Of a stretch of 8,011 bases of DNA, positions 1 to 4,903 are shown one piece after another. How positions within the stretch are numbered: the stretch's first letter is position 1; each line of letters opens with the position of its first letter. Both the position numbers and the translations under genes were made by a program. The notes under the pieces are model-generated. The model did no database searches and was not told the DNA's origin. It saw nothing but the letters and a program-made list of their open reading frames with translations. Source of the DNA: an uncultured Allomuricauda sp. (lineage in GTDB: Bacteria > Bacteroidota > Bacteroidia > Flavobacteriales > Flavobacteriaceae); NCBI GenBank assembly GCA_937911965.1, contig CALDPL010000001.1:1-8011 (forward strand), in the 5' to 3' direction.

Positions 1-724
1 GTAAACGGATTTTTGACTTTCCGAACATTTCGGTTGTAAAATATTGCAGCGTTTGTTTCAAGTCTGCAAAACTTACATTTTTGTCCACATACAAGCCTTC
101 CACTTGGTGGAAAAAGCAGTGGGAACGGGCGGAAATGGCCTCATTGCGGTAAACCCTTCCCGGGGAAATGGTGCGGATCGGGGGCCGATTCCCTTCCATA
201 TAACGCACCTGCACCGAGGAGGTGTGGGTACGCAACAGCAGGTCCGGGTCCGTCTGTATGAAAAAGGTGTCCTGCATATCCCTGGCCGGATGGTATTCGG
301 GCAGGTTCAGGGCGGAGAAATTATGCCAATCGTCCTCGATTTCCGGGCCTTCCGAAACATTGAAGCCTATTCTGGAGAAGATGTCGACGATTCGGTTCCT
401 GACAATGGAGATGGGGTGTCTTGCCCCGATTTCCACCGGCTCCCCGGGACGGCTGGGGTCGTTGAGCTTCCCTTTTGGTCCCGCCTGGTTTTCCAGGAGC
501 TCCTTGAGTTGGGCCACCTTTTGGGTGGCCGCAGCCTTGAGCTGATTGATCATCAGGCCAAATTCTTTCTTCTCCCCATTGGGGACGCTTTTGAATTCGG
601 AAAAGAAGTGGTTCAAGAGGCCCTTCTTTCCCAAATACTTGATTCGGAAAGCTTCCAGTTCCCCCTGGGATGTCGCGTTGAACTTTTCAACTTCGATCAA
701 GTGTTCCTTGATGGCTTCAATCAT
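1..724 (-). CDS. pheS: Phenylalanyl-tRNA synthetase alpha subunit (PheS), C-terminus cut by window edge
   Basis: Cytoplasmic class II aminoacyl-tRNA synthetase subunit that activates phenylalanine and, as an alpha2beta2 complex with PheT, charges tRNA-Phe. 241 residues are visible of a family length near 340, so about 100 C-terminal residues lie beyond position 1. Residues 1-90 are a charged helical segment, as expected for the tRNA-binding coiled-coil arm of PheS. The catalytic core starts near residue 100 (ARHPIS). It contains GFNVSEGPEIEDDWHNF (120-136), YHPARDMQDTFF (144-155), RTHTSSVQVRYM (165-176) and the motif 2 stretch GRVYRNEAISARSHCFFHQV (189-208) followed by EGL. The ATG at 724 is chosen because the N-terminus matches the family and a TAnnTTTG promoter element ends 23 nt upstream. 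No Shine-Dalgarno is visible. It is separated from the upstream SulP gene by a strong hairpin, so it is probably its own transcription unit. Identification is secure. Confidence 0.97.
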   Translation of the reverse strand, partial: MIEAIKEHLIEVEKFNATSQGELEAFRIKYLGKKGLLNHFFSEFKSVPNGEKKEFGLMINQLKAAATQKVAQLKELLENQAGPKGKLNDPSRPGEPVEIGARHPISIVRNRIVDIFSRIGFNVSEGPEIEDDWHNFSALNLPEYHPARDMQDTFFIQTDPDLLLRTHTSSVQVRYMEGNRPPIRTISPGRVYRNEAISARSHCFFHQVEGLYVDKNVSFADLKQTLQYFTTEMFGKSKIRL

Positions 725-746
725 GGATGACAGTGCTATTGGCGGA

Positions 747-782
747 CAAATTTAGCAAATTGTACCAAAATATGGCTCCAAA
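747..782 (-). promoter_or_regulatory. Putative pheS promoter (Bacteroidota type)
   Basis: On the minus strand TAAATTTG (754-747) matches the Bacteroidota -7 consensus TAnnTTTG exactly. A TTTG at 782-779 is the best -33 candidate, but its spacing of 24 nt is slightly longer than usual. Transcription would start near 741, giving a leader of under 20 nt before the pheS ATG at 724. The placement just after a terminator-like hairpin supports a new transcription unit. Confidence 0.55.
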
Positions 783-805
783 AGCCCAAACAACCCCATT
801 TGGCC

Positions 806-835
806 AAAAAGGGACAGGGCCCCGATTCGGGGCCC
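806..835 (-). terminator. Probable intrinsic terminator after the SulP gene
   Basis: GGGCCCCG (835-828) and CGGGGCCC (824-817) form a perfect 8-bp GC-only stem with a 3-nt loop on the minus strand, beginning 26 nt after the transporter stop codon. A run of five T (810-806) follows, but is set back 6 nt from the stem base, so it is not a textbook U-tract. It sits between two co-oriented genes and just before the pheS promoter, the position expected for a terminator. Confidence 0.6.
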
Positions 836-860
836 AGTTGATTCCCCGGTCCCGGTGGTG

Positions 861-2717
861 CTATCGAGCCTCCGGCACTTTTTTATGGTGTTGCACCAAA
901 TGGGCCGTACAGGCATCCATATCATCAAAGATGGACTCTTTGGGCACCAGATCGGGAACGATGTCAATTTTTTCCATCATATATCTGGGTTGTTCCAATA
1001 CCCTGACCAAGAACAGCCCGATGCCTTTCTGTTTGAGATTGAGAAGCACCTCTTCCAGGACATAGAGCCCCGATTGGTCCATATAGGGCACCTTGTCCAT
1101 CCGGACCACAACATGGGTGGCCCTCTCGGGAATCCGGTTGGCCAATTCGTGGAATTCACTGGCGGAACCGAAGAAAAGCGGACCTTCCACATGCTTGATG
1201 AAGACTTCTTCCTTCAAGGGTTCCGGGATGTCCTGGGGCCACCCATTTTCCCGCAGGGATTTTATGTTGGACCCTTTGGCCATCAAATCCCCGATACGTT
1301 TCATAAAGATCAGGGAAGCCAAGATCAGGCCGATGCCCACGGCATAAACCAGGTTCCAAATGGATGAGAGCACCATGACCACCAGCATGACGACCACATC
1401 CGAACTCAAATTCAAGGGACCCAGCTTGATGTCCTTGTGCAGGTTGGGGATGGCCCTAAGACCCTTGTAGTCCATCACCCCAATTCCCACGGTGACCAGG
1501 ATACCCGCCAATACGGCTGCCGGGATCTGCGAGGCCACGGGACCCAAGGCGAGCAATACGACCAGCAAGAGGACCCCTGCCACCATTCCCGAGAGCCGGG
1601 TCTTGCCCCCGGCCTTGATGTTGACCACGGTCCTGATGGTGGCCCCTGCACCCGGGATCCCACCGAACAGGGCGGCCATGGTGTTTCCGATACCCTGTCC
1701 GAACAGCTCTTTGTTGGGGCTGTGCCTGGTCTTGGTCATGTTGTCGGCAACCACCGAGGTGAGCAGGGAATCAATAGATCCGAGCAAGGTCAGGGTGAGG
1801 GCCGTAAAGAGGTAAGGGACCATGGCCGTCAGACTAAAGCCGCTGAAAATCTCCAAATGGGGAATGGGGAGTCCCGTGGGAATCTGTTCAATGGGACGGT
1901 AATCCATGCCCAGGGCAAAGGCGGTCCCGGAAACAAGGATCAGGGCGACCAGGGTGCTGGGGATGGCCGTGGTGATCCGTTTGAACCCATAGATGATCCC
2001 AATGGTGGATAGGGCCAAGATCACTTCCAACCAGTCCACTTGGCCCATGGCCCTGGGGAGGGCCTTGATCGTGCCAATTACCCCGGAGGCTTCCCCTTCG
2101 GCCATGGCGATGGCCTCCTTTTCAATGTCCTCGGCGGGCAGGCGTTCCACCTCTGAGATGGTTCGATCGAAATTTCCAAGGACGGGGAGGCCCTCCTCGA
2201 CCTGTGTATGGATGATCCGGCCCAGGACCCGCTGTTCGGCCTCGGGCTTGAAGGCGTCCACATGGCCTTGGTCCTCCCCTGGATAATAGCCGACCACGGG
2301 AAGGATCTGAGTAATCAGGATGATAATTCCGATGGCCGTCATAAAGCCGGAAACTACCGGGTAGGGGATATATTTGATATAGGTCCCCAATCCCAAAAGG
2401 CCCAGTGAAATCTGCATCAGACCGGCCAATAGAAATACGGCGAGGATGATCGGGAGCGCTTTGTCCAGGTCCCCGTTGTTCTGGGCCAGGACCGTGGCGA
2501 CCACTACCATGCTCACTGCGGTCATGGGTGCCGTCGGACCTGAGATCTGGGTATTGGTACCCCCGAAAAGAGCGGCAAAAAAAGCGATGAATATGGCCCC
2601 GTACAGGCCTGCACTGGGGCCCAATCCAGAACTTACCCCAAAGGCCAGGGCCAAGGGGAGGGCAACTATTCCGGCGGTTATCCCCCCGAATAGGTCTCCT
2701 TTAAAATTTTTGAACAT
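861..2717 (-). CDS. SulP-family anion transporter with STAS domain, probable Na+/bicarbonate symporter (BicA-like)
   Basis: Inner-membrane transporter of the SulP/SLC26 family, 618 aa. Residues 1-475 hold the multi-span core. Conserved loops include GLGPSAGLYGAI (31-42) and GGTNTQISGPTAPMTAV (52-68). In the TM8/TM10 region are GSIDSLLTS (313-321) and GGIPGAGAT (352-360). D316, T320, G358 and T360 have exactly the spacing of the sodium and bicarbonate site residues D258, T262, G300 and T302 of cyanobacterial BicA, as I recall that structure. Residues about 505-612 are a cytoplasmic STAS domain with DQSG (547-550) at the usual regulatory loop. An acidic hydrophilic stretch at about 145-228 appears longer than in BicA. 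The gene follows a carbonic anhydrase by 88 nt in the same direction and lacks its own obvious promoter, so it is probably co-transcribed with it. This favours bicarbonate over sulfate as substrate, which is an inference. The start ATG at 2717 fits the family N-terminus; there is no Shine-Dalgarno. Confidence 0.93.
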   Translation of the reverse strand: MFKNFKGDLFGGITAGIVALPLALAFGVSSGLGPSAGLYGAIFIAFFAALFGGTNTQISGPTAPMTAVSMVVVATVLAQNNGDLDKALPIILAVFLLAGLMQISLGLLGLGTYIKYIPYPVVSGFMTAIGIIILITQILPVVGYYPGEDQGHVDAFKPEAEQRVLGRIIHTQVEEGLPVLGNFDRTISEVERLPAEDIEKEAIAMAEGEASGVIGTIKALPRAMGQVDWLEVILALSTIGIIYGFKRITTAIPSTLVALILVSGTAFALGMDYRPIEQIPTGLPIPHLEIFSGFSLTAMVPYLFTALTLTLLGSIDSLLTSVVADNMTKTRHSPNKELFGQGIGNTMAALFGGIPGAGATIRTVVNIKAGGKTRLSGMVAGVLLLVVLLALGPVASQIPAAVLAGILVTVGIGVMDYKGLRAIPNLHKDIKLGPLNLSSDVVVMLVVMVLSSIWNLVYAVGIGLILASLIFMKRIGDLMAKGSNIKSLRENGWPQDIPEPLKEEVFIKHVEGPLFFGSASEFHELANRIPERATHVVVRMDKVPYMDQSGLYVLEEVLLNLKQKGIGLFLVRVLEQPRYMMEKIDIVPDLVPKESIFDDMDACTAHLVQHHKKVPEAR

Positions 2718-2734
2718 AAGTGTATTGTTTATGG

Positions 2735-2756
2735 CGTCGATTCCAGGGAATCGACG
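2735..2756 (-). repeat. Perfect 10-bp inverted repeat in the SulP leader
   Basis: The arms 2735-2744 and 2747-2756 (CGTCGATTCC and its exact complement) are separated by only 2 nt, so in RNA they form a hairpin of about 9 bp with a 4-nt loop. It lies 18 nt upstream of the transporter start codon. No T-tract follows on either strand, so it does not look like a terminator. It could be an mRNA stability or processing element between the two cistrons, or a protein-binding dyad. Confidence 0.7.
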
Positions 2757-2771
2757 TCAGTTTAGAATTTC

Positions 2772-2783
2772 GGCCCAAGGGCC
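2772..2783 (-). repeat. Short GC-rich inverted repeat after the carbonic anhydrase gene
   Basis: GGCCC and GGGCC arms (2772-2776 and 2779-2783) flank two bases, 23 nt past the carbonic anhydrase stop codon. The minus strand continues GAAATTCTAAAC, so there is no terminator T-tract. Together with the stronger hairpin at 2735-2756 it fills much of the 88-nt intercistronic gap. Confidence 0.4.
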
Positions 2784-2805
2784 ACCCGAATGATTTTGGT
2801 ATGCC

Positions 2806-3441
2806 TCAGTGGCTATGGTAAAAGTTCACCTTGCCATCGGATACATTGTACATGGCCCCGATAATGGCGATTTCCCCTTTTTGTTCCATATCCTTGAGAA
2901 TCGGGCTCTGGATCCTGATTTGATCCAGGGCCATTTCCACGTTCTTTTTGGAAACCGAGTCGACGAATTCCTGGTTTTTGGAATTTCTGAGCAAGGGATC
3001 TTTGGGTTCGGGGACGGCCCACACGGCAGGTTCGATCTTGTCGATCAAGTCGGTGAGATTGCCCAAGCGGACGTGGTCACAGGCGCCCTTGATGGCACCA
3101 CAGGCCGTATGTCCCAGAACCACGATCAATTTGCTCTTTGCCAATTTACAGGCGTATTCCATGCTGCCCAGGATGTGCCGATCCACAAAATTGCCGGCGA
3201 TCCGAATGCTGAAGATGTCCCCCAGGCCTTGGTCAAAGACCAGTTCAGCCGATACCCTGGAATCGATGCAGCTCAGGATCGTGGCGAATGGGAATTGGCC
3301 GTCCTTGGTCTCGTTGACCTGCTGAAGAAGGTTTCTGTTGGCCTTTAGGTTGTTCTGAAAACGCTCGTTGCCCTGCTTAAGGATTTCTATTGCCTTTTCC
3401 GGGCTGAGGGTGGCCTGTGTCTCTTTGGTATGTGCTCTCAT
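2806..3441 (-). CDS. Beta-class carbonic anhydrase
   Basis: Zinc enzyme interconverting CO2 and bicarbonate; 211 aa, a usual length for bacterial beta-carbonic anhydrases. It has no signal peptide, so it should be cytoplasmic. Zinc ligands are C58 in the motif CIDSR (58-62), H111 and C114 in GHTACGA (110-116). D60 and R62 form the catalytic dyad. FDQGLGDIFSIRIAGN (69-84) and GSMEYA (92-97) are further family signatures. The protein ends in GAMYNVSDGKVNFYH plus two residues, a typical C-terminal strand. The ATG at 3441 starts MRAHTKETQA, with the first helix (SPEKAIEILKQGNERF, 13-28) immediately after, as in the family. It lies 88 nt upstream of a BicA-like transporter in the same direction, which points to joint handling of inorganic carbon. 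Upstream is a 323-nt leader with several inverted repeats. Confidence 0.96.
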   Translation of the reverse strand: MRAHTKETQATLSPEKAIEILKQGNERFQNNLKANRNLLQQVNETKDGQFPFATILSCIDSRVSAELVFDQGLGDIFSIRIAGNFVDRHILGSMEYACKLAKSKLIVVLGHTACGAIKGACDHVRLGNLTDLIDKIEPAVWAVPEPKDPLLRNSKNQEFVDSVSKKNVEMALDQIRIQSPILKDMEQKGEIAIIGAMYNVSDGKVNFYHSH

Positions 3442-3452
3442 AATATTGTGAT

Positions 3453-3467
3453 ACCGATGGAATCGGT
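3453..3467 (-). repeat. Perfect 6-bp hairpin just before the carbonic anhydrase start
   Basis: On the minus strand ACCGAT, a TCC loop and ATCGGT form a compact hairpin ending 11 nt before the ATG at 3441. It could influence ribosome access. It shares the core CGATTCC with the hairpin before the downstream transporter gene. Confidence 0.5.
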
Positions 3468-3558
3468 CTTGGATTTGATGTTTTGTTTTTTATTGGGGCC
3501 CTTTGTCCCTTTCCTTTCAGATGCGGTCCGGCGGAAAATCCACCATGGCGTACCGCTC

Positions 3559-3578
3559 CCCATCCCCGACGGGATGGG
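3559..3578 (-). repeat. Perfect 8-bp GC-rich hairpin in the carbonic anhydrase leader
   Basis: Minus-strand CCCATCCC (3578-3571), loop GTCG, and GGGATGGG (3566-3559) pair without mismatch. The following bases are GAGCGG, so it is not an intrinsic terminator on this strand. It is the most stable single hairpin in the leader by inspection. Confidence 0.6.
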
Positions 3579-3583
3579 ATTTA

Positions 3584-3601
3584 TTGGCCTGTACGGGCCA
3601 A
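3584..3601. repeat. 18-bp near-perfect palindrome (candidate operator or hairpin)
   Basis: TTGGCCTGTACGGGCCAA reads as a dyad with only one imperfect (T:G) position. Such a dyad can be a dimeric regulator site or a short RNA hairpin. It lies about 90 nt downstream of the predicted transcription start of the carbonic anhydrase unit, which fits RNA structure better than a classical operator, but this is unresolved. Confidence 0.45.
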
Positions 3602-3689
3602 TTTCGGGAAGGGCCGATCATTGTCGAAATTGTGGAACCTACCCCTGACAAGCCTTCCCTTGCCCTCCCTTATGGGCAGTTGGCAAGGT

Positions 3690-3697
3690 CAAATATA
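3690..3697 (-). promoter_or_regulatory. Putative -7 promoter element for the carbonic anhydrase/SulP unit
   Basis: Minus-strand TATATTTG matches TAnnTTTG exactly. Transcription would start near 3684 and give a leader of about 240 nt before the carbonic anhydrase ATG. No good -33 TTTG is found at the normal spacing, where the sequence reads AAATG. It is the only exact match I see in this intergenic stretch on the coding strand. Confidence 0.4.
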
Positions 3698-3764
3698 GTT
3701 GCATCCCGGAACTTTCATTTTGTTTGGGGGCAAAAATTTTGGATTGTAAGCTTATTTTTGGGGT

Positions 3765-4079
3765 TTAGGCCATGGCCTCCGGAGGGGGGTCCAGGGTTTC
3801 CATTTTGAATTCGCAGATGGAAAAAAGATAGTGCAGGGCCCTGGGATCTTTGTTCTTGAATCGGGAATTGCCCCAAAACCGGAGCACGGATCTGGAGAGA
3901 AACTTGTTTTGCTCCAATTTCTTCTTGGAGCCATCCTGTCCGGGCTGATGCTCTTCCTCCGCCGTTCCCATGATCAGCATTTTTCCCAATTCCCGGTCCA
4001 AAAAGGGAAGCATGGGGGAGCTGACCAAAAAGAAAACCAGGCAGAGGGAAATGAGGGTGTAAATTTTGATTTTGGGCAC
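3765..4079 (-). CDS. Small unrecognised protein with N-terminal membrane anchor, downstream of batE
   Basis: 104 aa, starting with GTG at 4079; an in-frame TAA at 4097-4095 limits extension and no ATG lies between. Residues 5-22 (KIYTLISLCLVFFLVSSP) form one hydrophobic segment, either a membrane anchor or an uncleaved signal. It is followed by an acidic patch AEEEHQ (40-45), a basic stretch SKKKLEQNKF (51-60), a basic aromatic segment and a C-terminus rich in Pro (LDPPPEAMA). A coiled or peripheral periplasmic tail is possible. The first Met after the GTG is residue 23, which would remove the anchor, so GTG is preferred. It starts 59 nt after batE in the same direction and may be the last cistron of that operon or have its own promoter. 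I do not recognise the family and assign no function. The opposite strand is also open over part of the gene, which lowers confidence slightly. Confidence 0.65.
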   Translation of the reverse strand: MPKIKIYTLISLCLVFFLVSSPMLPFLDRELGKMLIMGTAEEEHQPGQDGSKKKLEQNKFLSRSVLRFWGNSRFKNKDPRALHYLFSICEFKMETLDPPPEAMA

Positions 4080-4097
4080 CGGCCTGCTTGTTTTTTA

Positions 4098-4141
4098 CAA
4101 AAATAGGGGCTGTGGGAAACCCTTATGTTAAAGAAGCCCTA
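4098..4141 (-). promoter_or_regulatory. Ambiguous element after batE: weak terminator and/or promoter of the small gene
   Basis: TAGGGCT (4141-4135, including the batE stop codon) can pair with AGCCCCTA (4111-4104) with one bulged C across a 23-nt loop, and TTTTT (4103-4099) follows directly. That is the layout of a weak intrinsic terminator. The same bases TATTTTTG (4105-4098) match the -7 promoter consensus TAnnTTTG, 18 nt upstream of the GTG at 4079; no TTTG is found at -33, only TTTA at 4132-4129. Confidence 0.3.
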
Positions 4142-4903
4142 AAATTCCTTGATTTTCTTGATGTTTTCGGCCAATAGCCATCCGGTCTGTCCGTCGGCGA
4201 TCCTGATCTTTTCCCAGGCCCCCAGTTCTTCGATCACCTTCACCTTGGTGCCCTCGTGAAGGGTGAAGATGACATCGCTGTTGGTGTTGGGTTCGGAGGA
4301 AACCTTGACCTGCTTGCTGAAAATGATGGCGGGATTGTCGTTTTTGGTCTGTTGGAGCTGAAGCCGGGCCATGACCAGGCACAGGATCCCCAGGCCCAGG
4401 GCGAACAGCCCTCCGACCAGGGCCATGCGTTTGTGGTTGGCCGTGCGCAGAAAATAATAGCCCATATAGGCCATCACGAAAAGCAATACCAGGCCGACGG
4501 CCAAATAGGCCCATTGGTCGGAGGTGAACAGGGAGACCACTTTTTTGTACAATGCGGCGAGCTCACTCTGGGGCATCTGCTGGACGGCATCCAACCTCAT
4601 GTTTTCTGCATAGGCCAGATTGTTCAGGATCTCGGGATCCCCAGGGGAGAGCAAAAGGGCCTTTTCGTAATAATAGATGCTCGGGCCTATGGCGCCCAAT
4701 TTGTAGTGGCAGTTTCCCAAGTTGAAGTAAAGGGCAGCGGAATGCTGTCCGTTCTCCAAGATCTTTCCATAGTTCTCCAGGGCCTTGGTGTATTCCCCTT
4801 TGTTGTAGAATTCGGTGGCCTCGGAAAAAAGGGCCTCGTTCTGGGGATATCCAAGGCTGACCGTGAGAAGACCGAGAGCCATTATGACCTTTTTTATACT
4901 CAT
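4139..4903 (-). CDS. batE: BatE: TPR and SH3-like domain membrane protein of the Bat complex
   Basis: 254 aa. An N-terminal signal-like segment (KKVIMALGLLTVSLGYPQ, 4-21) precedes two to three TPR units. These are FYNKGEYTKALENYGKILEN (32-51), SAALYFNLGNCHYKLGAIGP (55-74) and a third covering YYYEKALLLSPGDPEILNNL (77-96). Two membrane spans follow (about 132-152 and 160-180) with a short basic loop between them. An SH3-like segment closes the protein (about 190-250: VKVSSEPNTNSDVIFTLHEG, then WEKIRIADGQTGWL). The predicted topology puts both the TPR and SH3-like parts in the periplasm. This layout is the standard BatE architecture, and the protein probably mediates protein or cell-wall contacts within the Bat assembly. 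Its ATG overlaps the batD stop by 4 nt (ATGA), so translation is likely coupled. The biochemical role of Bat proteins is not settled; the name comes from aerotolerance in Bacteroides. Confidence 0.93.
   Translation of the reverse strand: MSIKKVIMALGLLTVSLGYPQNEALFSEATEFYNKGEYTKALENYGKILENGQHSAALYFNLGNCHYKLGAIGPSIYYYEKALLLSPGDPEILNNLAYAENMRLDAVQQMPQSELAALYKKVVSLFTSDQWAYLAVGLVLLFVMAYMGYYFLRTANHKRMALVGGLFALGLGILCLVMARLQLQQTKNDNPAIIFSKQVKVSSEPNTNSDVIFTLHEGTKVKVIEELGAWEKIRIADGQTGWLLAENIKKIKEF

Larger units (their letters stand above)
3442..3764 (-). other. Gene-free leader/intergenic region with clustered inverted repeats
   Basis: These 323 nt between the small unknown gene and the carbonic anhydrase start hold no convincing coding sequence on either strand. 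They contain one TAnnTTTG element (3697-3690) and these exact inverted repeats: ACCGAT/ATCGGT (3453-3458 with 3462-3467), CCCATCCC/GGGATGGG with a 4-nt loop (3559-3566 with 3571-3578), the near-palindrome 3584-3601 (TTGGCC/GGCCAA plus inner pairs), AATTTCG/CGAAATT (3600-3606 with 3625-3631), and CCTTGCC/GGCAAGG (3658-3664 with 3682-3688). None is followed by a clear T-tract on the minus strand. I do not recognise a known riboswitch class. Confidence 0.6.

Noticed and set aside
44..730. 228-codon open frame on the plus strand
   Set aside because: It lies wholly antisense to pheS, which has unmistakable family motifs. The translated product has no recognisable domain and its start lies inside the pheS coding region.
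1437..2012. 191-codon plus-strand open frame, Gly/Asp/Gln rich
   Set aside because: Antisense to the conserved transmembrane core of the SulP gene; its composition is what the complement of Leu/Val/Ala/Pro codons gives.
3767..3785. Two overlapping perfect palindromes (AGGCCATGGCCT at 3767-3778 and CCTCCGGAGG at 3776-3785)
   Set aside because: They have no loop for a hairpin and fall inside the end of the small coding sequence (Pro-Pro-Pro-Glu-Ala-Met-Ala). They most likely reflect codon content rather than a site.
3503..3808. 101-codon plus-strand open frame across the carbonic anhydrase leader
   Set aside because: No recognisable domain, it runs into the 3' end of the small minus-strand gene, and it crosses the inverted repeats. 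No plus-strand promoter motif was found for it.
3831..4106. 91-codon plus-strand open frame opposite the small gene
   Set aside because: Its product has no membrane segment or domain I can see, whereas the minus-strand product has a clean N-terminal hydrophobic segment and operon-like placement.
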